From contig JALNZE010000015.1 of NCBI GenBank assembly GCA_023229465.1, forward strand, positions 14,930 to 78,929: a stretch of 64,000 bases of DNA, read 5' to 3'. Below, piece by piece: positions 9,753-18,561 of this stretch. The position numbers and the translations under genes were made by a program. Under the pieces are notes generated by a model that had not been told where the DNA came from, did no database searches, and worked only from the letters and a program-made list of their open reading frames with translations. Each line of letters starts with the position of its first letter. Positions within the stretch are counted from its first letter, which is position 1. The stretch comes from Chitinophagaceae bacterium (GTDB lineage: Bacteria; Bacteroidota; Bacteroidia; Chitinophagales; Chitinophagaceae).

Positions 9753-10135
9753 TTAGGTTTTAGTATAGATTCTCCCTGTACGCCTCTAACCTCATAAATA
9801 CTATCCACAATAAATTTTTGCATACCCCTCCATGGCAGGGAGCCGAAATATTGTTTGTAATGAATATTCACTTCTCTGCCCGACACTTTCAGCAGTTCCT
9901 GTGCCACTGGTTCTTTCGTAACACTAAATGAGAATTCGTTACTCTGCACATTGGCTTTAAATCCACTCAGGATAATTTTTCCTTCATAGGTTTTAAAAAT
10001 GATACCTTTTTTCTGAAAGATATTCAATGTGCCGGCCTGGGTACCCTCTGCCAGCACAAAATAGAAACGCCAGTAAATAAAAATGGCAAGTACTACCAAT
10101 AGTATAGTTGAAACTATCCAGAGAATTTTTTTCAT
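9743..10135 (-). CDS. Small membrane-anchored conserved protein
   Basis: A 130-residue protein with one N-terminal membrane segment (ILWIVSTILLVVLAIFIYW) and a soluble periplasmic or cytoplasmic beta-rich part. The pattern GTLNIFQKKGIIFKTYEGKIILSGF, together with FSFSV and VNIHYKQYFGSLPWRG, is shared by a common family of Bacteroidota proteins of unknown role, some of which carry the misleading database name 6-phosphogluconate dehydrogenase. No dehydrogenase motif is present. Its ATG overlaps the stop of the upstream peptidase gene by one base (TAATG), so translation is probably coupled. Its stop codon lies inside the heptanucleotide repeat cluster, which may have altered its C-terminus (GESILKPKES). 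Confidence 0.6.
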   Translation of the reverse strand: MKKILWIVSTILLVVLAIFIYWRFYFVLAEGTQAGTLNIFQKKGIIFKTYEGKIILSGFKANVQSNEFSFSVTKEPVAQELLKVSGREVNIHYKQYFGSLPWRGMQKFIVDSIYEVRGVQGESILKPKES

Positions 10136-11502
10136 TACAACCCGTATTTATCAACAAGGTAAATCAATGCCGCCATGTTTACCGCGCCTAATAATAATTC
10201 GCGTTTATGTACATTTTCAAAAACATCACTTCTTGCATGGTGCAGATCAAAATATCGCTGCGGGTCGGGAAATAATTCACCCACGGGCGTACCAAAGGTC
10301 CTGTTCAAGGGGCCAATATCCGCGCCACCACCCTCTGGGGTTATTTCATGCGTTCCATAAGGAGTTAACAAGGGTAACCAACTTTGCAACTTAGCCATCT
10401 GTTCTTTATTGGCCTGTATAGAAAAACCCCGGGGCGTAAATCCACCTGCATCACTTTCCAGCGCAAACAGGTGTTTCTCTCCTTTTTCTTTAGCTACTTC
10501 CGCGTATTTGGATCCACCCCTCAAACCATTTTCCTCATTGGCAAATAATACAAATCGCAAAGTATGTTTGGGTTGGTAACCAATGGCCCGCAAAGCCCGC
10601 ATTACTTCAATAGTATGAACTACCCCCGCACCATCATCATGTGCGCCTTCATTCACGTCCCAGCTATCCAGATGTCCGCCAATAGTGATATACTCATTGG
10701 GAAATTCCGAACCTTTCAGCTCAGCAATTACATTATGGTCAACCGCATCAGGAAGAAAGGAACCATAGGTTGTCATAGACAGGGTAAAAGACGACTGTTT
10801 ACTCAATGCCCATACGGCATCGGCATCTCTCGGACCAACCGCGATGGCGGGGATTTTGGGAAAAGAATCCATATAGGCCATAGCGCCGGTATGCGGATCA
10901 TTCGCGGTTGATTCAGTTAGTGAGCGTATCATCACACCCACGGCTCCATATTTGGCCGCACGACTGGGCCCCGATCTTCGGTAAATACCCGTCTGGCCAT
11001 ACGAAACAAAGGGTTTTACATTGGTTGGGTCAAAGCCCTGGTTATAGTATACAATCTTGCCTTTAACTTCCTCTTTTCTTTTTTCAAGCTCTTCAAAATC
11101 AGCAACAGCCAATACTTCAGCAGTAACCGTACCACCACTGCCCATTGAATTTCCAAGGGCCAGCACATCCAGTGGGCGATTGGATTTCTTTTTATTAATG
11201 ATAACAATCTCCGCTTTATCCTGCCCACCCCTCACCCAATGGGGAACCATACATTCCTGTAAAAACACATTGTCGGCCCCGTTTTTTTCTAAAGTACGCT
11301 TACCCCATTCAACCGCTTTTACAGACTGGGGAGAGCCGGCTAAACGGCCCCCAACCTGTTTGGTTAGTTCGTATAACTGTTCATAGGCTTTGCCATTCCT
11401 GAGTATTTCATCAGCTATCTTTTTAATAACTGCCGCATCTTCTGAAGGCTGTGCCATGGTCAGAAAAGGGATACAAATAAGCGAGAGTAGTATTTTCTTC
11501 AT
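10135..11502 (-). CDS. Secreted M28/M20-type zinc aminopeptidase (carboxypeptidase Q-like)
   Basis: A 455-residue protein with a signal peptide (MKKILLSLICIPFLTMAQ), a PA-like insert (KGKIVYYNQGF...RAAKYGAVGVMIRS) and a co-catalytic metal core. The metal ligands are seen in ITIGGHLDSWDVNEGAHDDGAG (H and D), FANEENGLRGG (the catalytic Glu pair) and ESDAGGFTPRG (D); the last histidine is in RYFDLHHARSD. This order matches M28 family peptidases such as plasma glutamate carboxypeptidase/carboxypeptidase Q, which trim N-terminal residues or dipeptides. It probably acts in the periplasm. It heads a two-gene operon with the small membrane protein. Confidence 0.85.
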   Translation of the reverse strand: MKKILLSLICIPFLTMAQPSEDAAVIKKIADEILRNGKAYEQLYELTKQVGGRLAGSPQSVKAVEWGKRTLEKNGADNVFLQECMVPHWVRGGQDKAEIVIINKKKSNRPLDVLALGNSMGSGGTVTAEVLAVADFEELEKRKEEVKGKIVYYNQGFDPTNVKPFVSYGQTGIYRRSGPSRAAKYGAVGVMIRSLTESTANDPHTGAMAYMDSFPKIPAIAVGPRDADAVWALSKQSSFTLSMTTYGSFLPDAVDHNVIAELKGSEFPNEYITIGGHLDSWDVNEGAHDDGAGVVHTIEVMRALRAIGYQPKHTLRFVLFANEENGLRGGSKYAEVAKEKGEKHLFALESDAGGFTPRGFSIQANKEQMAKLQSWLPLLTPYGTHEITPEGGGADIGPLNRTFGTPVGELFPDPQRYFDLHHARSDVFENVHKRELLLGAVNMAALIYLVDKYGL

Positions 11503-11507
11503 ACCGC

Positions 11508-11537
11508 TAAAGTTAACTATTTGTATTGTTTGACCAA
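11508..11537 (-). promoter_or_regulatory. Putative promoter of the M28 peptidase operon
   Basis: On the minus strand TTG (11537-11535), exactly 19 nt, then TAACTTTA (11515-11508), one base off the TAnnTTTG consensus. The box ends 5 nt before the ATG, so a leaderless mRNA is possible. Confidence 0.35.
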
Positions 11538-11603
11538 GCAGGATGAACGGAATATGATAAATGGATAAATAATTGTTACTTGCAAACTACAAACCGAAAT
11601 CTT

Positions 11604-12743
11604 ATGCGTATAGGGATTGTTTGCTACCCCACTTTTGGTGGTAGTGGTGTTCTGGCCACCGAGTTGGGCAAAGCGCTTGCTGATGAAGGGCACCAGGTTC
11701 ACTTTATTACTTACCAGCAACCGGTAAGGCTGAATGAATTCAATGCCAATATTTTTTATCATGAAGTAAGGGTACCTACCTACCCCCTATTTGATTATCC
11801 CCCCTACGAAGTAGCATTGGCCAGTACCATGGTAGATGTAATCATTAACCATGATCTTGACCTCTTACATGTACACTATGCCATACCCCATGCATCTGCG
11901 GCCTATATGGCCAAACAGATTGTAAAACAAAAAACCGGCAGAAATATACCTGTCATTACCACCCTCCATGGAACGGATATTACGCTGGTGGGTAAAGATA
12001 AAACATACGAACCGGTAGTCACTTTCTCCATCAATGAAAGCGATGCTATCACTGCTGTTTCACAAAATCTGAAAGACGAAACCTATAAGTCATTTGCCAT
12101 TCACAAAGACATTGAAGTGATCTACAATTTTGTAGATGTAACGCGTTTCAATAAAAAACCCATCGCCCCGTTCCGGAAAGTGATTGCGCCGAACGGGGAA
12201 AAGGTTTTGATACATGCATCCAATTTCAGAAAAGTAAAAAGGGTGGATGATGTAGTTACCATATTCGCCGCTGTTCGTAAAGAAATGCCGGCTAAATTAT
12301 TATTGGTGGGTGATGGGCCGGAAAGACCTGCCATTGAAGAACTGGTAAGGGTATTGGGTGTTGATGATGATGTACGTTTTTTAGGCAAGCAGGAACAGAT
12401 GGAAGATATACTTGCCGTGAGTGATGTATTCCTCCTGCCCTCTGAATATGAGAGTTTTGGTTTGGCGGCCCTTGAAGCCATGGCGGCCAGGGTAGTAGTA
12501 ATCAGCACGAATGCAGGCGGATTGTCTGAGATCAATATCCAGAACAAGACCGGTTTTTTAGCGGATGTAGGCGATGTAGCCGCTATGAGCAAATTTGCCA
12601 TTGACCTGCTTCACGATGATGCTAAAATGGCTACTATGAAAGAAGCCGCTTACCAGCAGGCAGTTAGATTTGATATCACCAATATTATTCCTATTTACGA
12701 AAAACTGTATAGCCGTTTTTGCAGGATGACTTTGAACGAATAA
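11604..12743 (+). CDS. bshA: N-acetyl-alpha-D-glucosaminyl L-malate synthase (bacillithiol synthesis)
   Basis: BshA joins UDP-GlcNAc and L-malate, the first step of bacillithiol synthesis. The 379-residue GT4 (GT-B fold) protein starts MRIGIVCYPTFGGSGVLATE, the BshA signature. It continues with LHVHYAIPHA near residues 90-99, VITTLHGTDITLVG near 115-128, the C-terminal nucleotide-binding VGDGPERP and the EX7E-type segment LLPSEYESFGLAALEAMA. The ATG at 11604 is chosen over a TTG at 11580 because it puts the conserved Rossmann strand at the N-terminus. bshB and bshC are not in the window. It stands alone on the plus strand between two minus-strand genes. Confidence 0.92.
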   Translation: MRIGIVCYPTFGGSGVLATELGKALADEGHQVHFITYQQPVRLNEFNANIFYHEVRVPTYPLFDYPPYEVALASTMVDVIINHDLDLLHVHYAIPHASAAYMAKQIVKQKTGRNIPVITTLHGTDITLVGKDKTYEPVVTFSINESDAITAVSQNLKDETYKSFAIHKDIEVIYNFVDVTRFNKKPIAPFRKVIAPNGEKVLIHASNFRKVKRVDDVVTIFAAVRKEMPAKLLLVGDGPERPAIEELVRVLGVDDDVRFLGKQEQMEDILAVSDVFLLPSEYESFGLAALEAMAARVVVISTNAGGLSEINIQNKTGFLADVGDVAAMSKFAIDLLHDDAKMATMKEAAYQQAVRFDITNIIPIYEKLYSRFCRMTLNE

Positions 12744-12765
12744 CGCAAAAAGCAAAAATAAGCGT

Positions 12766-13953
12766 TCAGCATTCAGCCTCCTCAATGCTTTTAATAATTA
12801 ATTCGCAGATTTTTATCAACTCCTCATCACTGGTAATTAATGGAGGGGCTATCCGCATGCGGTCGGGGGCGAAAAGGAACCAGTCGGTGATTAATCCGTT
12901 TTGAATACATTGATGAATGATGGTACGGATTATTTCATCAGAGGCAAATTGTAATGACATCCAGAGGCCGGAACTTCGATAAGAAAGGATGGTGGGATGA
13001 ACCAGGTGTGTAAGCAATATTTGTTCTTTTCTTTTTACTTCATTAATGAAATTACCTTCGAGTAATACTTCCAATGCCGCTTTTCCGGCTGCACAGGAAA
13101 CAGGATGACCCCCGAAAGTGGTAATATGCCCCAATACCGGATCATGCGTTAATGTATGCATCATTTGCCGGCTGGAAATAAAAGCGCCCAGGGGCATTCC
13201 GCCGCCTAACGCTTTTCCTAATAACAAAATATCAGGTACCATAGCAAACTGCTCAAAGGCCCAGAGAGAGCCCGTTCTGCCAAAGCCAGCCTGAATTTCA
13301 TCCAGTATTAATAAAACACAATGCTGGTCACATTTTTGCCTGATGGCCTGTAACCATTCTTTGGCAGGCGCTATAATTCCGCTCTCTGCCTGCACGGTTT
13401 CCAGTATTACACAGGCTGTTTGCGAATCGATAGCATCAATCACTTCCCAACTGTTATAATCGTAATGAAAGATATCAGGCAATAAGGGCCGGAAGGCATT
13501 ACGCCAGTATTCATCTCCCATTACACTCAGCGCACCTTGTGTACTGCCATGGTACGAATAATTAAATGCTATGATCTTTGACCTTCCTGTTACCCGCTTG
13601 GCCAGTTTCATGGCACCCTCTGTAGCTTCCGCCCCGCTATTAGTGAAGTAAACGCAGTTAAGAGATGAGGGCAAATGATCGGTAAGTAATCTGGCATAAG
13701 TTGTTTGTGGCGATTCAATAAATTCACCATACACAATCAGGTGCATATATTCCGCGGCCTGGTCCTGGACAGCCTTTACAACTTTGGGATGAGAGTGCCC
13801 GACATTGCATACACTGAATCCGGAGATCATATCTACATATTGCTTACCGGTTGTATCCCATAAATGAATACCAGCGGCTTTCACCATCTCAATACCGATT
13901 GGCGAAGGAGAAGTTTGTGCAATATGCCGCAGAAAAAGTTGCCTGTTGTTCAT
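12766..13953 (-). CDS. Class III PLP-dependent aminotransferase (acetylornithine/ornithine type)
   Basis: A 395-residue fold-type I aminotransferase. The class III features are in order: GFSVCNVGHSHPKVVKAV near residues 45-62, the phosphate-binding NSGAEATEGAMKLAKR near 106-121, YHGSTQGALSVMG, the cofactor aspartate in LLILDEIQAGFGRTG near 217-231, and the lysine in LLLGKALGGGMPLGAF near 250-265 that would form the Schiff base. Relatives act on acetylornithine, ornithine, 4-aminobutyrate or omega-amino acids; the sequence alone does not decide the substrate and there is no arginine-pathway gene next door. Confidence 0.82.
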   Translation of the reverse strand: MNNRQLFLRHIAQTSPSPIGIEMVKAAGIHLWDTTGKQYVDMISGFSVCNVGHSHPKVVKAVQDQAAEYMHLIVYGEFIESPQTTYARLLTDHLPSSLNCVYFTNSGAEATEGAMKLAKRVTGRSKIIAFNYSYHGSTQGALSVMGDEYWRNAFRPLLPDIFHYDYNSWEVIDAIDSQTACVILETVQAESGIIAPAKEWLQAIRQKCDQHCVLLILDEIQAGFGRTGSLWAFEQFAMVPDILLLGKALGGGMPLGAFISSRQMMHTLTHDPVLGHITTFGGHPVSCAAGKAALEVLLEGNFINEVKRKEQILLTHLVHPTILSYRSSGLWMSLQFASDEIIRTIIHQCIQNGLITDWFLFAPDRMRIAPPLITSDEELIKICELIIKSIEEAEC

Positions 13954-14057
13954 GTTAGATGACAGTTGTAGAATTCTTTAAATAAAGTTATCTTCATTCC
14001 TTCAATCCGTCAAAAGTTACCCAAAAACATAGCATCTGTCAACTATCAACCCCCCTC

Positions 14058-14585
14058 ATGGCAACCATCCTCACTATCCTAGGCAAACACCCGCAATTTG
14101 GCCATCAATGTTTTGTAGCGCCCAATGCCACTATTGTGGGCGATGTAGTAATGGGTGACGATTGCAGTGTTTGGTTTAACGCGGTAATACGGGGTGATGT
14201 ACATTATATTAAAATGGGCAACAAGGTAAATGTGCAGGATGGAGCGGTTATACATTGCACCTACCAGAAGAACCCAACCGTAATTGGCAATAATGTTTCT
14301 ATCGGTCACAATGCATTGGTACATGGTTGTACTTTACACGACAATGTATTAATAGGTATGGGGGCCATTGTGATGGACAGGTGTGTGGTTCATAGCCATT
14401 CCATCATTGCTGCCGGCGCTGTATTACTGGAGGGAACTATTGTAGAAGCAGGTACTATTTATGCGGGGGTACCGGCAAAAAAAGTAAAAGATATTTCACA
14501 GGAACTCATTCATGGAGAAATAGAGAGGATATCGAATAACTATATTAAATATGCCTCCTGGTATACCAATTCAAATGCTCAATAA
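14058..14585 (+). CDS. Gamma-class carbonic anhydrase family hexapeptide-repeat protein
   Basis: A 175-residue left-handed beta-helix protein with isoleucine-led hexapeptides. The metal-site pattern of the gamma carbonic anhydrase family is present: VIRGDVHYIKMGNKVNVQDGAVIHC, then VSIGHNALVHGC, with histidines at the three expected places (near residues 71, 88 and 93 by count). Family members (Cam, YrdA, PaaY) bind Zn or Fe/Co, and many lack measurable carbonic anhydrase activity, so catalysis is inferred only from metal ligands. The last 7 bases overlap the 3' end of the convergent rsgA gene. Confidence 0.87.
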   Translation: MATILTILGKHPQFGHQCFVAPNATIVGDVVMGDDCSVWFNAVIRGDVHYIKMGNKVNVQDGAVIHCTYQKNPTVIGNNVSIGHNALVHGCTLHDNVLIGMGAIVMDRCVVHSHSIIAAGAVLLEGTIVEAGTIYAGVPAKKVKDISQELIHGEIERISNNYIKYASWYTNSNAQ

Positions 14586-15505
14586 CTTTTGTCTTCCATG
14601 GTATCTAAAATAGTGAGGTAACTGGCATACCTGTCAACAGAAACCGTTCCTTTATTCACGGCATCCTTTACGGCGCAACCGGGTTCATTAATATGCATAC
14701 AGTTATTAAACTGGCAATTATTCATCAATTGTTTCATTTCAGGAAAATAGTGCGAGAGTTCCTGTTTGGGAATATCTACAATCCCAAACTCCCGCACACC
14801 AGGTGTATCAATGACCTGTCCGCCATCAGCCAGGTCAAACATTTCAGCAAAAGTAGTCGTATGTAATCCCTTGCCACTCCAGCCACTCACTTCCTGCGTT
14901 CTTAGGTTGAATTCAGGAAAAACGGTATTGATAAAAGTTGATTTACCCACACCGCTATGCCCGCTTAGTAAAGTGGTTTTATTATGCAACAATGATTTTA
15001 CTTCCGCTATTCCTATGTTATCCTGTACACTTACTAATAAAACTTTATAGCCCACCGCCTCATATATCCCCTTCAACAAAGCAAATTTTTCCAGTTCTTT
15101 TTTCTTATACAGATCAGACTTATTAAAAACGATGATAGCGGGAATATGATACGATTCGCAAGACACCAGGAACCTGTCCATAAATCCCTGCGAAGTTTTG
15201 GGATCCTTCAAAGTAGCAAACAGGATACTCTGGTCGAGATTGGACGCAATAATATGGTGTAGTCTTTTATTATGTGGCGATACCCTGGCAACATAATTTC
15301 GCCGGTCATAAATATGATCTATCATGGCCGATTCTTCCTGTATATTTTCAATCTCCATCTCCACTTCATCACCCACCGCGATGGGATTGGTGGAAGTGAT
15401 CTCATCAATTTTAAAAACGCCTTTAATGCGTGCCTGGTACACCCTTCCATTCTCCGCTTTCGCGGCATACCAGGAACCCGTTGATCTGTAAATACGCGCC
15501 TTCAT
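14579..15505 (-). CDS. rsgA: Ribosome small-subunit-dependent GTPase A
   Basis: RsgA (YjeQ) is a circularly permuted GTPase that proofreads late 30S assembly. The 308-residue protein shows an N-terminal OB-fold, then the permuted motif order: FNKSD (G4, near residue 131), GHSGVGKSTFIN (G1, near 182-193) and IDTPGVREFG (G3). The C-terminal zinc knuckle follows as NCQFNNCMHINEPGC. It is preceded on its strand by the -7 box TATCTTCG only 5 nt before the ATG. The 3' end overlaps the carbonic anhydrase-like gene by 7 nt. Confidence 0.95.
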   Translation of the reverse strand: MKARIYRSTGSWYAAKAENGRVYQARIKGVFKIDEITSTNPIAVGDEVEMEIENIQEESAMIDHIYDRRNYVARVSPHNKRLHHIIASNLDQSILFATLKDPKTSQGFMDRFLVSCESYHIPAIIVFNKSDLYKKKELEKFALLKGIYEAVGYKVLLVSVQDNIGIAEVKSLLHNKTTLLSGHSGVGKSTFINTVFPEFNLRTQEVSGWSGKGLHTTTFAEMFDLADGGQVIDTPGVREFGIVDIPKQELSHYFPEMKQLMNNCQFNNCMHINEPGCAVKDAVNKGTVSVDRYASYLTILDTMEDKSY

Positions 15506-15510
15506 TTGAA

Positions 15511-15518
15511 CGAAGATA
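15511..15518 (-). promoter_or_regulatory. Putative -7 element of rsgA (leaderless arrangement)
   Basis: TATCTTCG on the minus strand, 5 nt before the rsgA ATG; the same octamer precedes menG and pyrD at 4-6 nt. Confidence 0.4.
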
Positions 15519-15638
15519 ATACGCAGGCCGGCATCCTTTAGCAGAAAGTACCGAATTGCTATAAGAATTTTTGCGAAATATTAACCTCAAAGGGGGTTTT
15601 GTATCCTGCACAATAAGTCCCCAGCGTTAGAAATTCAA

Positions 15639-15646
15639 TATCTTCG
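15639..15646 (+). promoter_or_regulatory. Putative -7 element of menG/ubiE (leaderless arrangement)
   Basis: TATCTTCG, 6 nt before the ATG at 15653; identical to the octamers of rsgA and pyrD. Confidence 0.4.
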
Positions 15647-15652
15647 CTGCCT

Positions 15653-16396
15653 ATGGCAAAATTTGCGCATGATGAAGTAATGCCTTACCAGCATAGTGAA
15701 CTGAACAAGAAAGAACAGGTGGCCGATATGTTTAACAAAATTGCCTATCGCTACGATTTTTTGAACAGGTTCCTCAGCGCCGGCATAGATGTTTGGTGGC
15801 GAAAAAAGGCCATCAGCCAGTTAAAACAACTGCAACCAAAAATAATACTGGATGTTGCTACCGGCACAGGTGATGTAGCCATTTTAACTTACCGGCTTCT
15901 GAAGCCTGAAAAGATTACAGGCATTGATATTTCGGAAGGCATGCTGGAACTGGGGAGAAAAAAACTGGAGAAACTGGGACTTACCGGCCAGATTGAACTG
16001 TTAACCGGTGATAGTGAAGTGATCCGTTTTGCAGACAATAGTTTTGATGCCATCACTGTTGCCTTTGGGGTACGAAATTTTCAAAACCTGGATAAGGGTT
16101 TGAAAGAGATGTACCGTGTATTACAGCCCGGTGGCAAATTGGTGGTATTGGAATTTTCAAAGCCCACGCGGGCCGGTTTCAAAAATTTGTATACCTTTTA
16201 CATGAATACAGTGGCGCCTGCTATCGGGAAATTGTTTGCTAAAAACAAAGACGCCTACCAATACCTGAACGATAGTGTTCAAGCCTTTCCCGAAGGAAAA
16301 CCCTTTTTAAACATTATGCATGAAGCAGGATTTACCCAAACTTATTTGAAAAAGCTTAGTTTCGGAATATGCACTATTTACTGCGGAAGCAAGTAG
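15653..16396 (+). CDS. ubiE: Demethylmenaquinone methyltransferase (MenG/UbiE)
   Basis: Performs the last, SAM-dependent C-methylation of menaquinone synthesis. The 247-residue class I methyltransferase has the UbiE N-terminal motif VADMFNKIAYRYDFLNRFLSAGID near residues 24-47. SAM motif I (ILDVATGTGDVAI, near 64-76), the GIDISEGML acidic strand, and GVRNFQNLDKGLKEMYRVLQPGG follow. The end LSFGICTIYCGSK is typical. The downstream PorT-like gene overlaps its 3' end by 28 nt. This menG-porT order recurs in Bacteroidota and suggests one transcript. Confidence 0.93.
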   Translation: MAKFAHDEVMPYQHSELNKKEQVADMFNKIAYRYDFLNRFLSAGIDVWWRKKAISQLKQLQPKIILDVATGTGDVAILTYRLLKPEKITGIDISEGMLELGRKKLEKLGLTGQIELLTGDSEVIRFADNSFDAITVAFGVRNFQNLDKGLKEMYRVLQPGGKLVVLEFSKPTRAGFKNLYTFYMNTVAPAIGKLFAKNKDAYQYLNDSVQAFPEGKPFLNIMHEAGFTQTYLKKLSFGICTIYCGSK

Positions 16397-17091
16397 TCCT
16401 GCTCATCATTATTCTTCTTTCCTGTACATCGCAACTGCATGCACAGAAGGAGTTGTATCGCCGTAACCACGATGATCTGGTGTATTATTTTGGCCTGTCA
16501 CTGGGTTATAACTACTCCTATTTACACCTGGCAAAATCGCCCCTGTTTTTACAGAACGATTCAATCATGAGCGCGGAACCCGGTTCAAGTGGGGGCATTG
16601 CCATGGGGCTACTGGCCACAGCACGTTTGAGTAATCATTTTCAGGTTAGATGTAACCCTTCGCTGATTATTGGCGGATCAAAATACATTGCGTATACCCT
16701 TAGTAAAACAAAACCGGGAGAAGCTGATTTTCAAATTCAAAGCCTGCCTTCCACACTGGTGAGCTTCCCGTTTCAGCTTAAATTCAATTCAGACAGGATT
16801 GGCAATTTCAGAACCTATATGCTGGGGGGTATTAAGTTTGACATGGACCTGTCCAGCAATTCCGCTGCAAGGAATATAGATGATATTATCAAGCTCAAAC
16901 GCAATGATTTTGGTTTTGAACTGGGCATGGGGTTTAATTTTTACCTGCCCTTTGTAACCATTTCACCCGAGATCAAAATCAGTAATGGCTTATCAAACAT
17001 ACACCAGCAGGATCCCAACCTTAAGTACTCTAATGTACTGGGCCAGATACTCTCACGCATGGTAGTATTTTCGGTACACTTCGAAGACTAG
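16369..17091 (+). CDS. porT: PorT-like outer-membrane beta-barrel protein of type IX secretion
   Basis: A 240-residue protein with a signal peptide (LLRKQVVLLIIILLSCTSQLHAQ) and an eight-stranded barrel pattern. The PorT/SprT hallmarks are the segment DDLVYYFGLSLGYNYSYLHLA near residues 36-56, PSLIIGGSKYIAYTL, and FDMDLSSN followed by FGFELGMGFNFYLPFVTISPEIKISNGL. PorT is required for T9SS function in P. gingivalis and for gliding in F. johnsoniae (SprT). The gene starts inside menG and so is probably translationally coupled to it. Confidence 0.85.
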   Translation: MHYLLRKQVVLLIIILLSCTSQLHAQKELYRRNHDDLVYYFGLSLGYNYSYLHLAKSPLFLQNDSIMSAEPGSSGGIAMGLLATARLSNHFQVRCNPSLIIGGSKYIAYTLSKTKPGEADFQIQSLPSTLVSFPFQLKFNSDRIGNFRTYMLGGIKFDMDLSSNSAARNIDDIIKLKRNDFGFELGMGFNFYLPFVTISPEIKISNGLSNIHQQDPNLKYSNVLGQILSRMVVFSVHFED

Positions 17092-17203
17092 TACCACAGC
17101 CCGGAAATGGTCTTTTGAAATGTAAATCAAGAAAAATGAAGCGCTTGCTTTTGAAATTAATAAATTGCAGTATCATCAAAGGGGCCCCGACTCAAATCTC
17201 TGT

Positions 17204-18544
17204 ATGAATCAGTATATCATTAAAAATACCTGTATCATCAATGAAGGACAAAAAACCTTTACTGATGTATTGATAAAAAAAGGAAGGATTGAAAAAATTG
17301 CTCCCTCCATTGATACCAGGGAAAAATGTATAGAGATTATCGGTACTAATCAGTTTCTGTTACCCGGCGCCATTGACGACCAGGTACATTTTCGCGAACC
17401 CGGTTTAACGCACAAAGCAACCATCTATACCGAAGCAAAAGCCGCCGTTGCGGGCGGGGTAACTTCTTTTATGGAAATGCCCAATACACAACCTCCCGCC
17501 TTTACACACGCGTTGCTGGAAGATAAATACGAAATAGGCAAACGAAGTTCGCTGGCTAACTACTCTTTTTTTATGGGTACTTCCAATGATAATATTGAAG
17601 AAGTACTGAGAACCAATGAAAGAAAGAATGATATCTGCGGCGTGAAGGTATTTATGGGATCATCCACCGGAAATTTATTGGTAGATAACCCGCTAACGCT
17701 TGATAAAATATTCGCCGGATCAGAACTGCTAATTGCAACACATTGTGAAGATGAAAGCATCATCAAAGCCAATCTTCAAAAATTAAAATCCGAAAAACAA
17801 ATACTGGAACCCTCAGATCATCCTATTATACGCAATGAAGAAGGCTGTTTTGAGTCGTCGTTCCGGGCCATACAGTTTGCCAAAAAATACAATAGCCGTT
17901 TACACATACTGCATATCAGCACAGAAAAAGAATTGCAGTTGTTCACCAATATGATACCGCTGAATAATAAACGCATAACGGCTGAAGTATGTGTACATCA
18001 CCTGCATTTTACATCCGGTGATTATGCAGGATTGGGTAACCAGGTCAAATGCAACCCTGCCATCAAGGCGCCCCACAACAGGGAAGCTTTGTGGAAAGCA
18101 TTATTAGACGACAGGCTGGATGTGATTGCCACAGACCATGCGCCCCATACCTGGCAGGAAAAGCAGGAAGATTATGAACATGCCCATGCAGGCTTACCGC
18201 TGGTGCAGCACTCCCTTTCTTTAATGCTTCATTATGTGCAGGAAGGAAAAATAAGTTTGGAGAAAGTAGTGGAGAAAATGAGTCATGCAGTAGCCAACTG
18301 TTTCCAGATCAAAGAACGTGGCTATATCAGGGAAGGATATTATGCCGACCTGGTTCTTGTGGATATGAACCGCCCGATTACCGTTACCAAAGAAAACATT
18401 CTCTACAAATGTGGCTGGAGTCCGCTGGAAGGCTTTCGTTTCCCCGCTTCAGTAACCCATACTTTTATAAATGGGCAACTGGTTTATGGAAATGGGGTGT
18501 TTGATGAATCACAGATGGGACAAAGGCTTCAATTTGACCGATAA
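17204..18544 (+). CDS. pyrC: Dihydroorotase (Bacteroidota type, class I-like)
   Basis: Closes N-carbamoyl-aspartate to dihydroorotate in pyrimidine synthesis. The 446-residue amidohydrolase has PGAIDDQVHFREPGLTHK near residues 55-72, substrate-binding MEMPNTQPP, VFMGSSTGN, the metal histidines in LLIATHCEDE and LHILHIST, and the catalytic aspartate in VIATDHAPHT. It closely resembles the P. gingivalis dihydroorotase. The first histidine of the usual HxH pair is replaced by glutamine (QVH), a feature I recall for this subgroup. ATG 17204 is preferred over a TTG at 17165 because the protein then starts MNQYIIKNTCIINEG. A MutS-like gene follows 17 nt downstream. Confidence 0.85.
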   Translation: MNQYIIKNTCIINEGQKTFTDVLIKKGRIEKIAPSIDTREKCIEIIGTNQFLLPGAIDDQVHFREPGLTHKATIYTEAKAAVAGGVTSFMEMPNTQPPAFTHALLEDKYEIGKRSSLANYSFFMGTSNDNIEEVLRTNERKNDICGVKVFMGSSTGNLLVDNPLTLDKIFAGSELLIATHCEDESIIKANLQKLKSEKQILEPSDHPIIRNEEGCFESSFRAIQFAKKYNSRLHILHISTEKELQLFTNMIPLNNKRITAEVCVHHLHFTSGDYAGLGNQVKCNPAIKAPHNREALWKALLDDRLDVIATDHAPHTWQEKQEDYEHAHAGLPLVQHSLSLMLHYVQEGKISLEKVVEKMSHAVANCFQIKERGYIREGYYADLVLVDMNRPITVTKENILYKCGWSPLEGFRFPASVTHTFINGQLVYGNGVFDESQMGQRLQFDR

Positions 18545-18561
18545 AACCGCTTAACTAACGT

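Noticed and set aside
12122..12601. 159-codon minus-strand frame opposite bshA
   Set aside because: Serine/threonine-rich shadow of a conserved glycosyltransferase.
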